Positions 34,271-45,619 are shown, counted from the first letter of the stretch. The stretch is DNA of 64,000 bases from Crocodylus rhombifer (GCA_038503035.1 JAVSML010024609.1:132214-196213), one strand, 5' to 3'. The notes: generated by a model from the sequence alone, not told the origin. Program-made: numbers and translations.

Positions 34271-35002
34271 TAGAGCTGTGCGAAGCTTCAGTTGCTCATT
34301 CAGTTTGGTGGAGATTTGGCAGCTGAATCTCCAAATCCAAACTGAATCAGGAGACCCTTTAATCTCTCCAAATCTATTCAGAAAAATCCGATGATTTGGA
34401 CATGGACACAGCTTTATACCATGTTTTTTCTACATACCTCAAGGTACCAGACGCCTCGTGAATGCTGAGATAGTGAGGCAGATGGAGCATCCCACAGGAG
34501 CACAGGGGGCATCCCCAGCACACCTGGCAGCAGACCCAGAAATGACCAGAAGCACTTCCAGTTCACTTCCAGGTCCACTGGGGACCACGCTGGGGAGCCC
34601 TCCTGCACTCCTACGGTTCGGCAACTAGTGCCTCCTGGGTCTGGGAGAGAGGCACCCAGGGTCCCCCCATTGCTGGCTCCCTAGTGGACACAGAAGTACT
34701 TCTGGTCCACTTCCGGGTCCACCGGGGAGCATGCTGGGGGGCCCCTCTGCACTCCTGTGGGATGATGCATCTGCCCCACCATCTCAGCCTTCATGAGCCA
34801 TGCCTGGTACCGTGAGGTATGTAGAAAAAATATTTAAAGCTGTGTCTATGGCCAAGGCACCAATTCTCCAAATCAGCATCAAATCTTCAGATTCGGATTT
34901 GGCTGAATCTAATCAGGACAGTGATCCGAATAAACTAGTCGACTCACTGTCCCGGATTCAGGCCAAATCCAAATCGAATATGGCCTGTTTCACACACCCC
35001 TA
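34271..35002. mobile_element. Foldback hAT-type element, copy 2
   Basis: Ends TAGAGCTGTGCGAAGC (left) and, reversed, TAGGGGTGTGTGAAAC (right), related to copy 1 at 6085-7081. The outer part shares GCTGAATCTCCAAATCCAAA and CCAAATCCAAATCGAAT with it. The interior is a long imperfect palindrome: left GACACAGCTTTATACC..TTTTTTCTACATACCTCAAGG pairs with right GGTATGTAGAAAAAATATTTAAAGCTGTGTC, then ACTTCCAGGTCCACTGGGG with its complement CCGGGTCCACCGGGG. The flanking octamers CTTTGTAG and CTTCATGG differ at three transitions, consistent with an aged 8-bp duplication. No transposase frame. Confidence 0.72.
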
Positions 35003-35010
35003 CTTCATGG

Positions 35011-36130
35011 CACTCTGCTTACCCCACCTCGTGAGTCAGCACTCTAGCGTCGGCCAGAGCTCATCTACTGAGCCAGCCCTGTCCCTGAGCTGTCACTGAC
35101 AAGAGACAGCAAAATCTCCGTCCCCAGGCCCATGTCCTCCCACAGGTTAGATCCATCCACACAAAGAAAATTGCTTAGTGCTGAATTTCTCTTATTGCAT
35201 ATTGTCATGGGTGAAGTTGAGCAAGAAAAGTTGAATGTGGTTCAGCTGCTATTGTAGGCTTAAAATAACTTGGGCTGCTTCTGCTCACAGTTAACTTGTT
35301 TTAGGAATTGATTAATCTGCACCGATTTTTGACAATGGGCAATTTCCTTAATGGATGTAAGGCTTTTTGACATAAAATTGTGTTTAAATCCTGACGAACA
35401 TGATTCAGAATGGCATCAAGATAAGTTTGGTGATGAAAATGCCCTTTAACTCCAGCCTCTAACAAGGTACTTAATAGTTTGGTAACACTGTCAAATTGTA
35501 CTGTGCTTTTCAAATGCTGTTACAAGATCCCAGGTGTAGACAGGAACCCTACCACTATAAAAATATACTTGAACATGACTAAAGGTACATCAGCACACCT
35601 ATACATACTAATATGTACCATCATTATTTCCCAACTTGTCTTGGGTAATCAAATGTATATGTAAAGTGCGGATTGTGAGAAGTACTTACGCTGCCTGTGC
35701 TCAATACAGGATGCAAGACCAGAAACCCATGAGTCCAGCTCAGACCCAAAGTCCCAGAAACCTTGGATGCATTTAATAGCCCATAATAAAGAAGCAGAGA
35801 TTATTTCTCTGTTCTCATGTCTTAAAGCCAATTTCTAATAATTCTAGTCATTCGAGTAATGGCTTTGAACCATGTGTGCTTGATAGAAAGCTGTTTCAGA
35901 CAATCTGTTACAGAGTTTGAGGTATGCTGCTGGGAGTCCCATAGATAGATACATAGGCCAGCTAGCTCCAGGAACTCTTTATTTTTTGTCAAGCTCCCAA
36001 ATTGTTTGTTTTAATCATCCTAGCTATATTAATAATAATATCCAATGGTCTTGTGGGCTTTACTGTAGCGTTGCTTTCTTAGAGCCACTCAGCAATCACT
36101 CAAAACTCTGGGACACATGTAATTAATGTA
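35011..36130. other. Intergenic DNA, nothing recognised
   Basis: No coding similarity or clear repeat was seen. Confidence 0.45.
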
Positions 36131-36134
36131 CTTG

Positions 36135-37620
36135 CATAAACCCCGATGCAGTTCATGCCACAATTTATTACTCCCTGGCACCATATTTATACATGCACCC
36201 AGGACCACAGCATGTTGAGCCAGGTCAGTGCAGCTTCAGCTGGCAGGGAGCCCAGGAGGCCAGCCTAGAGCTGCTTTATTTTGGCTCAACATGCTGCAGA
36301 GGGGCTAGCTGGGGCATGATAGTGCTACAGTGTAGGGGTAGCGGGCATGCAGTCCCTACCACACTGTAGCACCCTTGTGCTCCAGCCAGCCCCAATCACC
36401 ATCTACACATGTTTTTGTCGCGATGAACCCGGCAGAGCTGGCAAGCCAAGCTCGGGGTCGCGGTCACGGTGGATTGGCCGGGTGGTGGCTATTGGCACGG
36501 ACAGGTGGGATTAGCGGCTTTGGAGTCTGAGAAGCACCCAGGCGTAGTAATTTAACAAAGATGGTTTATTTTACTCACGCTTTGAAGCGGAGGCACACAG
36601 TTTCTTTCTTCGGTTACAGTGATAACGTACAAACAACAAAGGGGTCTGTTGGCCCACGAGGTTCAGTCCGAAGACCTAGTCCCAGGGCTGGTCAACAGCT
36701 CATTAATGGGTGTAACAAACAAACAAAACTGTAACGCGTAAGTAACGAGTCACGTGACGCCAGTCCACAGCAATGGACAAATCGGGTGGTCGAATACGAA
36801 AAGCCGAGGTCCGTAGCCAGAAGATGAAGCCGCGAAGGTGTCAGGTTAGAGGGATTGAGCCAGTCGTAGTCAAAAAAGGAAGCCGAGGTCGATGGTCCGG
36901 AGCTGGGTTAAACGAAGTCCATAGGGTGATCCAAAATCGTAAGCCGTTAGTCAGTTCAAAAGGTAAATCAGAAGCCAGATAAACGTAGTCAAAAACCGCA
37001 ATGGTAACGAGTGATACGAAATACTAAGCGAAGGAGGCAAAGGAGGAGATCAATAGGCCCTAAAGCCTGACTCAGAGAGCAGTCCCTGCAGCAGCAGCCT
37101 CTGTCTCTAGTCCACGCGATCTCCACACACACCACACCGAGGGAGGGGCTCACAGAACTTTTATATCAATTAAAAATCAGCGTGCTCTCTGCAGAGAAAT
37201 TTCTAGTCTGATTACCTCATGTCAGGTTCTGACCGAGCATGCTCTCAGCCAGGAGCTGACACAGTCTGAGCATGGGTCTGTGGGGAAAGTAGGTCAACAA
37301 TGATTGACAGCTCCGCAGGTCACCCAGGGGGCAAGGACTGGGTGAGCCTTGGAAATTTCCACTCACAGCTTCAAACCGCGCATGTCAGTTTAATCTCTTC
37401 TGTACTGGCAGCACATACTCAAAAATTTCCATGACAGTTTTGTGGAGGAGTAAATAGCTACACCATAGGATAGTACTTGTGTTAAGCAGCACTATCCTAC
37501 AGCAGAGTTAATTAGTTTATTCCAAACTAATAGTGCTGAACATGTAAACTTGCCACTTTACTATGGAGTTTGCTAAATTAGCTCTGCAGTAAAGTACACA
37601 TGTAGATGGTCTATGATGTT
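36135..37620. mobile_element. Short DNA element interrupted by a solo LTR
   Basis: The pieces 36135-36415 and 37442-37620 belong together. The left piece contains CACCCAGGACCACAGCATGTTGAGCCAGGTC and GCTAGCTGGGGCATGA, closely matching GCGCCAGGACCAAGCACATTGAGTCAGGTC and CCTAGCTGGGGTGTGA in the element at 61.5-61.97 kb. The right piece carries GTACTTGTGTTAAGCAGCACTATCCTAC..GAGTTAATTAG and TACACATGTAGATG, again as in that family. The 1,021-bp LTR at 36416-37436 splits it. Non-coding. Confidence 0.6.
36416..37436 (-). mobile_element. Solo LTR (endogenous retrovirus-like), 1,021 bp, minus strand
   Basis: The element starts TGTCGCGATG and ends CATGACA, giving perfect TGTC..GACA ends. It is flanked by perfect 5-bp duplications GTTTT (36411-36415, 37437-37441). 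Orientation is minus: reading that way, a TATA box TATAAAAG lies at 37167-37160, and a poly(A) signal AATAAA at 36570-36565 is followed by CACCCAGG-type U5 sequence (GCCTGGGTGC in that sense). CpG and CG-rich content (many TCG/CGA) differs from the AT-rich surroundings and suggests a fairly young insertion. No gag, pol or env sequence is present. It sits inside an older DNA element. Confidence 0.88.
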
Positions 37621-38174
37621 CCCCATAAGAAAGACCTGGCATTCTTCAGTGGGGGGGAAAATGGAAATTCTTTCCCCGCCTTTCCAATCTGCTGCCTGCA
37701 AAAGAAGCAGCAATTTTATTTTCCCTTTTGAACCCAGTGGATTCCCCAATATCTATACAGAATTTAGAAAGCCATCAGACATACAGAACCACCTGCCTGA
37801 AGCCCTAATGTCTTTGCAATGACTTTAGGGAGCTCCCATCTCCAATTTCCCCTTAAAACTCCCCCCTCCTCCCAAGGACTGTCAGGCTGTGAAGTGCACC
37901 ACAGAAAGGAAACATTCAGATTTTGGTTGAATTTTCCACCTATGGCTGTAGGAAGGGATGGCATGTGCTCCCCTAAGTTGGACCTCCACCAGTTTCATCC
38001 CATGCATAGGAAATTGGAACCACTGAAAAACTGGACATTTCTTACAGTTTTATTTCCTGGGCTTTGAAATTCCTTTGCTAGAGCTTACCTTGTTGGTAGT
38101 AGAGTTTAGAAAGCTTGCCACAGGCATGTCTAAACCATGATGCCAATCTCTGGACAGTTGTATACATGCTTGTG
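37621..38174. other. Intergenic DNA, nothing recognised
   Basis: No known domain or repeat end was seen. Short frames on both strands are of low information. Confidence 0.4.
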
Positions 38175-38350
38175 ATTTTAAAAGTGCCTGGCGCCGTGGT
38201 GTATACACTTGCATAACAGGCGAAATGCACATCAGTGCTGAGAAAATGGCAGCAGTGTGTTTTTGACCTAAAACACAGAGGTGTTTTAGTTCAAAAGTGC
38301 ACTGCTGCTATTATCTGCATGGTGACGTGCATTTGGCCACTTATACAACT
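38175..38350. mobile_element. Short foldback DNA element (TTTAGTTCAAA family), copy 2
   Basis: Hairpin with 26-base arms (38251-38276 and 38281-38306; 22 of 26 pair) around the 4-base loop AGAG. The right arm GTGTTTTAGTTCAAAAGTGC shares the core of copies at 11.54 and 61.2 kb. Outer arms GGTGTATACACTTG / GCACATCAG are less clear. Confidence 0.6.
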
Positions 38351-39524
38351 GCGCATGAAGCAGCGCAATGCATATCAGCTCACATGCAGAGCAGAGAGTC
38401 TGCTCTGACCCACCAGATCTCCTGCACGTTGCAGAATGAAAAAGGTACAAATGCCCTCTGTTGTTAATTTTGTTCAAGATCCATTCATTTTTAGCAAGTA
38501 GAAATACAACCTTTTCAGACACTAGTAGTTGCCAAAAAGGATACAGCATTTGATTCTTTGTGCTCCTGTCTTAAAAGCAATGTGTCAAAATGAATAACAT
38601 TGTACATGCCCACTTCACTCATTGGTTCACTGAACAGGTATATCTTCCACTCTATTGAAGGTTGTCTCCTACAATGTGTATGGAGAAACTAGATCTCCAG
38701 TGTGACTGCTAATCACTTAGTGACCTTAAGCAGTGATCTCCACCCTGGCCTCTGTTTGAAATATCCATACAGGTGAAACAGTAGAAGTCTGAAGCTGCTT
38801 GGCTGCTGTTACAAACATGGACCATCTCAAAAATCCTAGGCCTGGGTTTATTTGGGACAGGCAGAATGTTGTACACCATTATATTCAGATCACAGCCAGC
38901 TGTGAGCCACAGCCTAGTGGGGAGAAGGGAGAAAGAGCCCCCTTCTGGCAGTGGGCCACTATCATCTCTGAGCTATATCCCCACCCCAGCTGAAGCACCC
39001 CACAGGCCTAATGCAGAGCCCAGGAGAACCCCCAGTGCATAGGCACAAGCACATGGGAGATAAGCCCTGGCCCCCATGCTCTCCCAGGAAGCTCCAAGGC
39101 TAGGCACCCCACCATCTGGACCGCAGCATGGCCCCCAGACCCTAAGCAGGAGCCAAGAGATTGGCACTGGGCCTACACTGAGCCAGCCCTGTGGCCTCCA
39201 TGGCTTGGGCAGTGCCAGCAGGTACCTGGCCCATGGACACCTGGCATGCAGCAAGGTTTTTTTTGCCACTTCAGTACCACATGAGGCATAGCCACTGCCT
39301 CCATACTGGAAGTCAAGGTCCTTTGAAATTTACAGCCTGGGCTGGGTGTAGGGTATTGCCAGAATCATGGGGTTCTGCTGGAAGCCCCTGGAAGTTTTGA
39401 GATTGTGGAGATCCTTCCATCTATCCACCCACCCACCCACCCGTCCAACCTTACACCCACCCCCCACAGTGAGAACCTCACCTATGTATGGACACTGAGA
39501 CCCCATGGGCACCACCGGAAAACA
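38351..39524. other. Intergenic DNA, GC-rich toward 39.2 kb
   Basis: No gene recognised. A (CCCA)n-like tract CACCCACCCACCCACCC occurs at about 39425. The GC-rich part 38.97-39.5 kb may be the flank of the transposon that carried the decayed Myb/SANT domain just to the right. Confidence 0.4.
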
Positions 39525-39870
39525 TATTTGAACCTGCCCACCATCAGCAAAACCTGGGCATGAAACCAGGAGCTCAGGAAGATAAGGGATCTCATCACCA
39601 CCTGAGGTGAGAAAGAGATCCAGCACCAGCTCCAGAAAAGCCACCACATTAGACATGTCTTCAAGTGCATCACCCAGCAGACATAGGCACAAGGTCACAA
39701 CAGGGACTGGTTGCAGTGTCTTGCTAAGAGGATGGTGCTGAAGAGGTTGTATCACCACACACTTGATGCTAACAGGAGGTCCACGGGCTGGAAGCAGAGT
39801 ATGCCATTCTACAAGGACCTGCCCCACTTCCTCACCAAGAAGAAGGCCATCAACACCCCCCATACCTACA
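39525..39870 (+). pseudogene. Decayed Myb/SANT-like DNA-binding domain (Harbinger-associated type)
   Basis: One plus-strand frame, read through two internal stops (TGA 39603-39605, TAG 39672-39674 approx.), gives ELRKIRDLITT, stop, GEKEIQHQLQ, then GHNRDWLQCLAKRM..LYHHTLDANRRSTGWKQSMPFYKDL. This matches the order of the trihelix-like Myb/SANT domain in MSANTD proteins and the accessory protein of Harbinger transposons: R-D-L-I-x-x-W-G-E-E, R-G-H-N-R-D-x-x-Q-C-R-x-K, Y-x-x-x-x-x-A-N-x-R-S, C-x-F-Y-x-E-L. The first stop replaces the core Trp (TGG to TGA). Everything is shorter and more worn than in living copies, so it is a transposon relic or dead retro-copy. No DDE transposase was seen nearby. 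Confidence 0.62.
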
Positions 39871-41337
39871 GTGACATGAAGAGTGTCCCAAGCAGGGACC
39901 CTGCCCAGAGGATGAGGTGGTGCAGGGAAGACCCAAAACACCATTTCTTACATAGGAGCTGTGGCTGTTATAGAGCCAGTCCTCTCATGCCCTCCTGTGC
40001 CTCTCCCATAGGTGCAGAGTGCATACTAGTCCCTACAATACCAGTGTAGTGACCACTGCACCAGCATAACCTGCAGGATCCATGGCCAGCCCTCCCCCCC
40101 ACTTCTTCTGATGAGTCAGCCCCACATAGGGATGCCATGCAGTCCAGGATGGTAAGCTCCATGAGCCCAGGAAAAACCTAGAGCAGAGGAGAGGAAGGAG
40201 CAGAGGGAACCATAGCTGCTACAGAACATCACTGCAGTCAGAGCCCAACCTCAACCCTCCTCCACTCCTGCAACCACAGCTCCATCCCAGCTGTGATTGT
40301 GGAAGGCAAGGGTTGGGGGCTGGACCCCCCCCCCCAACACGACCGCTCAAATCCATGAAAGCAAAGCAACAGCTCCCTCCTTCACCTTGCAAATGCTTCC
40401 CAGAATGCCAGCTCATTATGGTGAAGCCCCAGGTACAACTCAAGGCAGTCGTATGTTGAATGGCAAGCCTGGGTTTCCTGGCACACCATCAAAGCAGATG
40501 GCCCACCCCCCACCTGTCAAGATGCTCCCAAGGGACCATGTTAAGCAGCAAGAACACAACATATTGGCTGGGGCCCTCCCTGGGAGAACTGAAAAAACAA
40601 ATTCTTCCAGGAACCACCAAATCTCACCATAACAATATGAGGATTGTAGACCTAAATCAGAGATGTGGAGCCAAACGGCCTCTCCAGAAACAGAAGCATG
40701 GAGGTAGGGGTAGTGCAAGAACCTTTCTGACCCAACTTTGTCTCATCCCAGCAATGAGAAGACACAAGTGCCAGTTTCACAGGGAACCAGCCCAAGAATA
40801 CTTCTACTATACATACCTCTATAAGGGAAGAATAGGGGAAGGGAGAATTGAAAGATCCCAAGTGGTCAGTTGTTGCCTGCCTTGGGGCTGGTGACTCCAG
40901 GATGGTTGCCTGAACACCTGTAGAGTGCATAAGAGGTGTGTGTATGAGGCGCTAGCCAAGTAAAGAAAAGATGCAACGAGCTGTGGTCACAACCTCTGCC
41001 TTCAGGATTTGCACCATGGACTTCCGGCTCCAGGAGCTGTGAGACCAGCATAAGGAACAACTTGGGACACGTAGGGGTAAAATAAACAGGCTGGGGGGTG
41101 CTTACACACTGGGCTGTTATTCACTAACTCAGGGCTCCTACCCCTTCCTACTCAGGGCTCCCACACCAGGTCCCTACAAAGAAGCCCCTTGCTCAAGAAG
41201 CCTCACATCTAGCTCCCTCAGCTCATGGTCCCAGTCCCCTATAGCCTCACACCTGGCTCCTTAATGCAACCTCAGAGCTCTCAGTGAGTCTGGGCACTGC
41301 CTCAGGTCCCTTCCTGACTTGAGGCCCTGCCTCAGAA
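39871..41337. other. Intergenic DNA, GC-rich, unclassified
   Basis: No gene recognised. Short frames on both strands (for example 40460-40894) have no known domain. A piece near 41000-41050 (GGATTTGCACCATGGACTTCCGGCTCCAGG) shares ACTTCCGGCTCCAGG with a SINE-like piece at 42565, so it may be part of the same SINE family. Confidence 0.35.
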
Positions 41338-41342
41338 CTCAC

Positions 41343-41828
41343 TGTGAGCCTGGGCTCCTGCTTTGTTTTTTAGGGTATGCTCCCCTAGCCTTTCCCCTCC
41401 ATGAAGCCACCAGCAAGGCAGCAAGAGCTGAGGCTTTCTGGTGCCCCATACTTGCCCTTCACTGGAGAGGCCTGAGGTGTGGCATTTCCTGTAGGCTACC
41501 CCCACCAACGGCAGTCCCACCACACCTAATCCTCCCCAGCAGGGTGTAGTTTTAGGTCATGCCCCGGGACCAGGAGCCTCCTGCCATTCCCATAGCTCCT
41601 GCCCTTGCCTCCCAGGTGTCAAAAGCAGCAGCTTCAGCTGGGTGGTGTTCTCCTGGCTTTTAGCAGCAAGCTTCTAGCCTTGCTGCTCAGATCCCTTCTT
41701 ATAGTGAACAGCTGAGCCCTGTTCCCAGTCAGGCAATTCAGCCTAATTGGGATTGCAACCATCTACAGGCTACCTTCCCGCTGTTCATGCCCCTGTGAGT
41801 AACAGAGCACACCCTGTACTCTGTTACA
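41343..41828 (-). mobile_element. Probable solo LTR, 486 bp, minus strand
   Basis: The plus-strand borders are TGTGAGCCTGGG and CTCTGTTACA, i.e. TG..CA ends (TGTAAC..CTCACA when read on the minus strand). Perfect 5-bp direct repeats CTCAC flank it (41338-41342, 41829-41833). On the minus strand a TATA-like CTATAAGAAGGG lies about 130 bases into the element. No good AATAAA was found, and CTCAC is not rare in this C-rich region, so the call is probable rather than certain. Confidence 0.5.
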
Positions 41829-41833
41829 CTCAC

Positions 41834-42535
41834 CTGCACCATGCCCAAGCCACACGGGTGCTTCTGTACCCCTGTCCACTCTGTAAGGGTCTTGTCTTTA
41901 TCAGCCTTCTCTCTGACTCAGCTTTTTAGCCCAGGCCTTTGGTACAGACCCTAGCTTCTGGGCTCCAGCCTCCCTGCCTATAGGTCCCCGACCCTCTCAG
42001 TCTTGGTGGTGGTCCCTCGTGGACCTTTGGCCCCTCCTGGGCTCTGGACCCAATTCTGGGCCAGTTGGGACCACACTGCTTCCCCAGCCCTGGCAGTCTC
42101 TGCCTAATGCCCCTCTTGGGCTACCAGCTCTTTAAGTAAGCCTTGACCTTGCCCCAGTAGGCCACCAGTATAACTTTAAAACAATATATATATATGCCCT
42201 CTGGCAGATGCCCAAACTCTCTCTAGGCTTAACATAAAATATGGAACCCCTGCCTGCACAAGCAGGCCTTTCTCTCCGCCCCAGGTAGCTTTCTTCTGTT
42301 CCCAGACCTGCAGAGTCATTTACCCAGTTCCACTGCGATTTCAGGAGCCCTGCCACTCTGTTATCAGAAGCTCCTCTTTTCCTGGTTCCCAGGGCTAAGC
42401 ATCCTGACCAGCTGAAGCCTTGACCTAGCTCCAGCCCAGCCCTTTGCTGGTCAAGTGACTCTCCAATTAACCCCCTCACCAACTGCAAGTTGCCTCTCTG
42501 GCTGCTTGCCCACTTAAAAGAGCATGACACCCTGG
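41834..42535. other. C-rich intergenic DNA, unclassified
   Basis: Contains GGGCTCTGGACCC and GGTCCCTCGTGGACC hairpin-like pieces at about 42016-42050. No coding similarity. A (TA)n run at about 42183. Confidence 0.35.
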
Positions 42536-42539
42536 CACC

Positions 42540-42640
42540 CTGCTTCAAATCAGACACTCTGGACTTCCGGCTCCAGGGGAATACTCTAACCACTGAGGTA
42601 TCAGTATTGCCTCCTCACTATCTTTTCTGACCTGATAGGT
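42540..42640 (-). mobile_element. tRNA-derived SINE
   Basis: Reversed, it reads GGCAATACTGATACCTCAGTGGTTAGAGTATTCCCC (A-box-like GTGGTTAGAG) followed by CCGGAAGTCCAGAGTGTCTGATTTGAAGC (B-box-like). Same family layout as at 13.45 and 48.05 kb. Confidence 0.55.
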
Positions 42641-43484
42641 GTGCTCTGAAAACATTTACCCCAGAAGTGACTTAGGCAAGGGAATACTTGTTTGGGAAAT
42701 TCAGCAAAGGCTGAGATATGAACAAGGGCTCTGACAAGTTCAGTGCCCTCAGGGCTTAAGAGGCTCTATGCATTCCCAGCAGCAAAATGTTGTTGCCTTT
42801 GGGAAGTTATTAGCAGAAACCTAGCCACCTAGGGATTGCAGAGCCAGAATGAACCTCTGGAGACATACAGGTATCCTCCTTTTCCTATAATAGGGGGCCA
42901 CACATTATCCCAGAGAGAACAGAATAGCTCCTAATCCTTATTTTCCTAACTCAAAGTTGGTCAGAAGGTGGGGAAGGTGACACTTTAGGGATAAGTAAAA
43001 GCTCTGTTATTCAGCATCCATGATGAATGGGGGGGTGCCAGTTAATCAAATATGCCAGTTATTGGAGAGCTTATCTCCTGCCCGGATTATCTCCCGCCAC
43101 GTCCGGTGCACCAGGGCTTTCACCCCCTGGTGTCAGTGTGCCAGGGGACAGGGAGGGGGGCCCCATGCAGGCAGCTTTGCCCTGGGCTGTGGTCCTTGAG
43201 GAAGAAGTGAGACTTGGCTTATGGAGGCAAAACCGGAAGTGCCATGGTGGGACTTCTGCTTTTGCTTTTGCCACGTCAATCCACTGCCATAAACAACAGG
43301 TGCCATCTGTGACAGATACTGGTTAATAGAGCATTCCAGATGGTAAAGTGCAGGATACTGCATAAGCTTTCATAGGTAATACTAAGAACCAATTTTGTCA
43401 GAGCTGGTTGCAAGCTGTACTTCAGTCACTCACTAGGTGAATTGGAAATCTGCTCCAGGTGCCAGAAAACTTCAACAACCACTG
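42641..43484. other. Intergenic DNA, nothing recognised
   Basis: No known gene or element was seen. Frames at 43027-43363 lie in GC-rich sequence and lack any recognised domain. Confidence 0.4.
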
Positions 43485-43745
43485 AGGCTAGGTACAGACA
43501 TTAAAAAATCCTGATGGGGAATTGATCTAAGTTGCACAGTTGTCTGTAAGCAGAGTAGTTTAGATAGGTAGAAAACAGAACACACATTCACTCTTTGGTA
43601 GACGCACACAGGCTGCCTATCTTACACCAGGCTGTGCCATTTTTAAACCAGTCTATGTGTGCTGAACTTCTGTTCTGTTACATGTTTAGGCCAGTTTCCA
43701 ATCACTTATACTGGTGAAAGTGTAACACCTTGTACCTTGCCTGAG
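43485..43745. mobile_element. Short inverted-repeat element (AAACCAGTTT family)
   Basis: Left end GAGGCTAGGTACAGACATTA. Right end reversed TCAGGCAAGGTACAAGGTGTTACA. The middle GTCTATGTGTGCTGAACTTCTGTTCTGTTACATG is repeated nearly unchanged in the element at 56.05 kb, and AACTTCTGTTCCGTTAC in the one at 28.14 kb. Confidence 0.55.
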
Positions 43746-45124
43746 TGACTGTTTCATGAAGTAGGCTTTTTAGTTACCTTATACATTACCTCAACGTTAC
43801 TTTTATACTTGATGGTACCTTGATGTCATTGATGTTAGCTTTGTATAGTATAAAGACATTAGGACTGACATCTTCATAAAATGATTGTGTAACATTCTGT
43901 TATTGGTTTGAGGCATAAGTTTTCTACCCCTTTAACTCCACTGACTTCCACAGAATTATACTCATAGGGTTATTCTACCAATGATGCTTAACAAATATTG
44001 ATCCTATAGTCAGGTTTGTCAATCCTCATATTAAAAGTATAAACACTCAACTCAGTCCATCTTTTTTCAGGCTGGTGGAAACACTATTTCTCGGCAATGT
44101 GCTCAAAAGTCTAACACATGCACCAGCATGCTCACTCCTACTTTCACTACATAATTAGATATGCATAGCTACTCCCATACTAGTAAGTGGCTAGTCTATC
44201 AGAGTACTATATTCCAAACCAAATGTGGGATTTTTTTCATGTACCTAAACAACTTTGGTGCACAAGCAGTTAGAAATGTTCCCTTCAGTTATATTTTAGT
44301 TGAGTGTAAATGTAGGTTAATAGAAAATTAGAAGTTCATGTTTTAGTGTTCATGGACTTGATGTAAGTGCAGAAGTCACTGATCTCTTTCTGTGCTAAGC
44401 ATAACACTTCTACTAACTGGTTTTAAAAAGGAATTTATATCTGTAGAAAAGTCATGAATTATTTCAAACACACCCTAGGGTTCTGAATTTCAATATTACA
44501 GTTTAGTGCTAGTATTGGAGCTATAGTATTTTAAAGTAATACTTGGAAACTCCTCTTTCTTCAAACTTCAAAGGAATGTAAGGAGGTGCTGACTAGGCAC
44601 TGGCCTAGAGAAATAAAAAGAAGAAATGGAAAAAGTGTATGAATACCCTCAGGAAAAACAATCCCTGAGGCTTTATAAATCAAGAATGTTTGATATATAT
44701 GTTCTATACTTTTTAGTTAGATAATATCTGTTGCAGGTGAAAACCACGAGAAAAAAATTCAGTAGTAAAAATGTGATGGGAGACACCCACACATAACTTT
44801 GAAATTTTTGCAAAATTGGCATACCAATACGAAAAATTCAATGTGCTTTATATGGAAATGCCATTTTGTGCCGATGCAATTGCTATCTATTATTAAACAG
44901 TTCTATTAATACCAAGAGAACAATGTAATTACCTAAATTAAATACAGTATTCTTTTATTTGCCATTCTAGCTAAATGCTTTTCACAAACATCCCATCATC
45001 CTTGATCAAGGTTCTTATGATGCAGTAGTTTAGCCCTAAATTTCACAAACTAATGTCATCCATTCTGGCCATCTAAAAGATACTGATGGTGTGGTTTGAC
45101 AAAAGAAAGGGACAGAATTAGTCT
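43746..45124. other. AT-rich intergenic DNA, nothing recognised
   Basis: No coding similarity, microsatellite or clear transposon ends were seen. Confidence 0.5.
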
Positions 45125-45129
45125 CAGAG

Positions 45130-45619
45130 GGCATGTCTACGTATGCACATTTACTGAGCAATAACCAAAATGACTATGTGGTACAGGCACATGTCTCTAT
45201 GTGCATAGTAAATATGGCATCTTATGCCAACTTGAGCATAAATGTGATCCCTTCATCATGCAGAGATCAAATTTACGCCCGATTAGTTGCTGTGTAGTAT
45301 CGCATGTGTAGACCTGTTACTGCAAAGTAACCTAGAGGGCCTCCCTGCTGGGTCTGCCCAGCCACTAGGGCTCCTGGCTGGCTGCCTCTCCTGGCTTCAA
45401 CTTGGGACTAAAATTAGTCCCAAGTGCTGGCAGCCATCTGGCTGGAGGCTGGAGGTCCCCCCTGGTAGCCACAGGGGCACGTGGCAGACTGCTCTGACCT
45501 GAGACTAAACTTAGTTACAGGTCACTTGCACATATGGACACCAGCCTATTTCTGCTTACTATGCAGTAACTTACCATGCAGTAAATTTAAGTCAGTATAA
45601 ATGCAAGTGTAGACATACC
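45130..45619. mobile_element. Non-autonomous DNA transposon, TCTAC-type ends
   Basis: A 490-bp element. Left end GGCATGTCTAC, right end reversed GGTATGTCTAC (10 of 11 match, similarity continuing inwards to the GCA(C/T)ATTTA region). It is flanked by CAGAG on both sides (45125-45129, 45620-45624). Inside lies a perfect hairpin CTTGGGACTAA / TTAGTCCCAAG with a 2-base loop at 45402-45425. GCAGTAAA-type sequences near both edges recur in elements at 4.1 and 62.2 kb, so this is one family. Non-coding. Confidence 0.7.

Noticed and set aside
31887..37441. A full provirus between the LTRs at 31.9 and 36.4 kb
   Set aside because: The two LTRs differ in sequence, length and orientation, each has its own flanking duplication, and no gag, pol or env similarity lies between them.
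39330..39944. 204-codon minus-strand open frame
   Set aside because: It is the antisense shadow of the decayed Myb/SANT-like relic on the plus strand, where recognisable motifs lie.
42132..42593. 153-codon minus-strand frame
   Set aside because: Partly covers a tRNA-derived SINE and C-rich repeat. No recognised domain.
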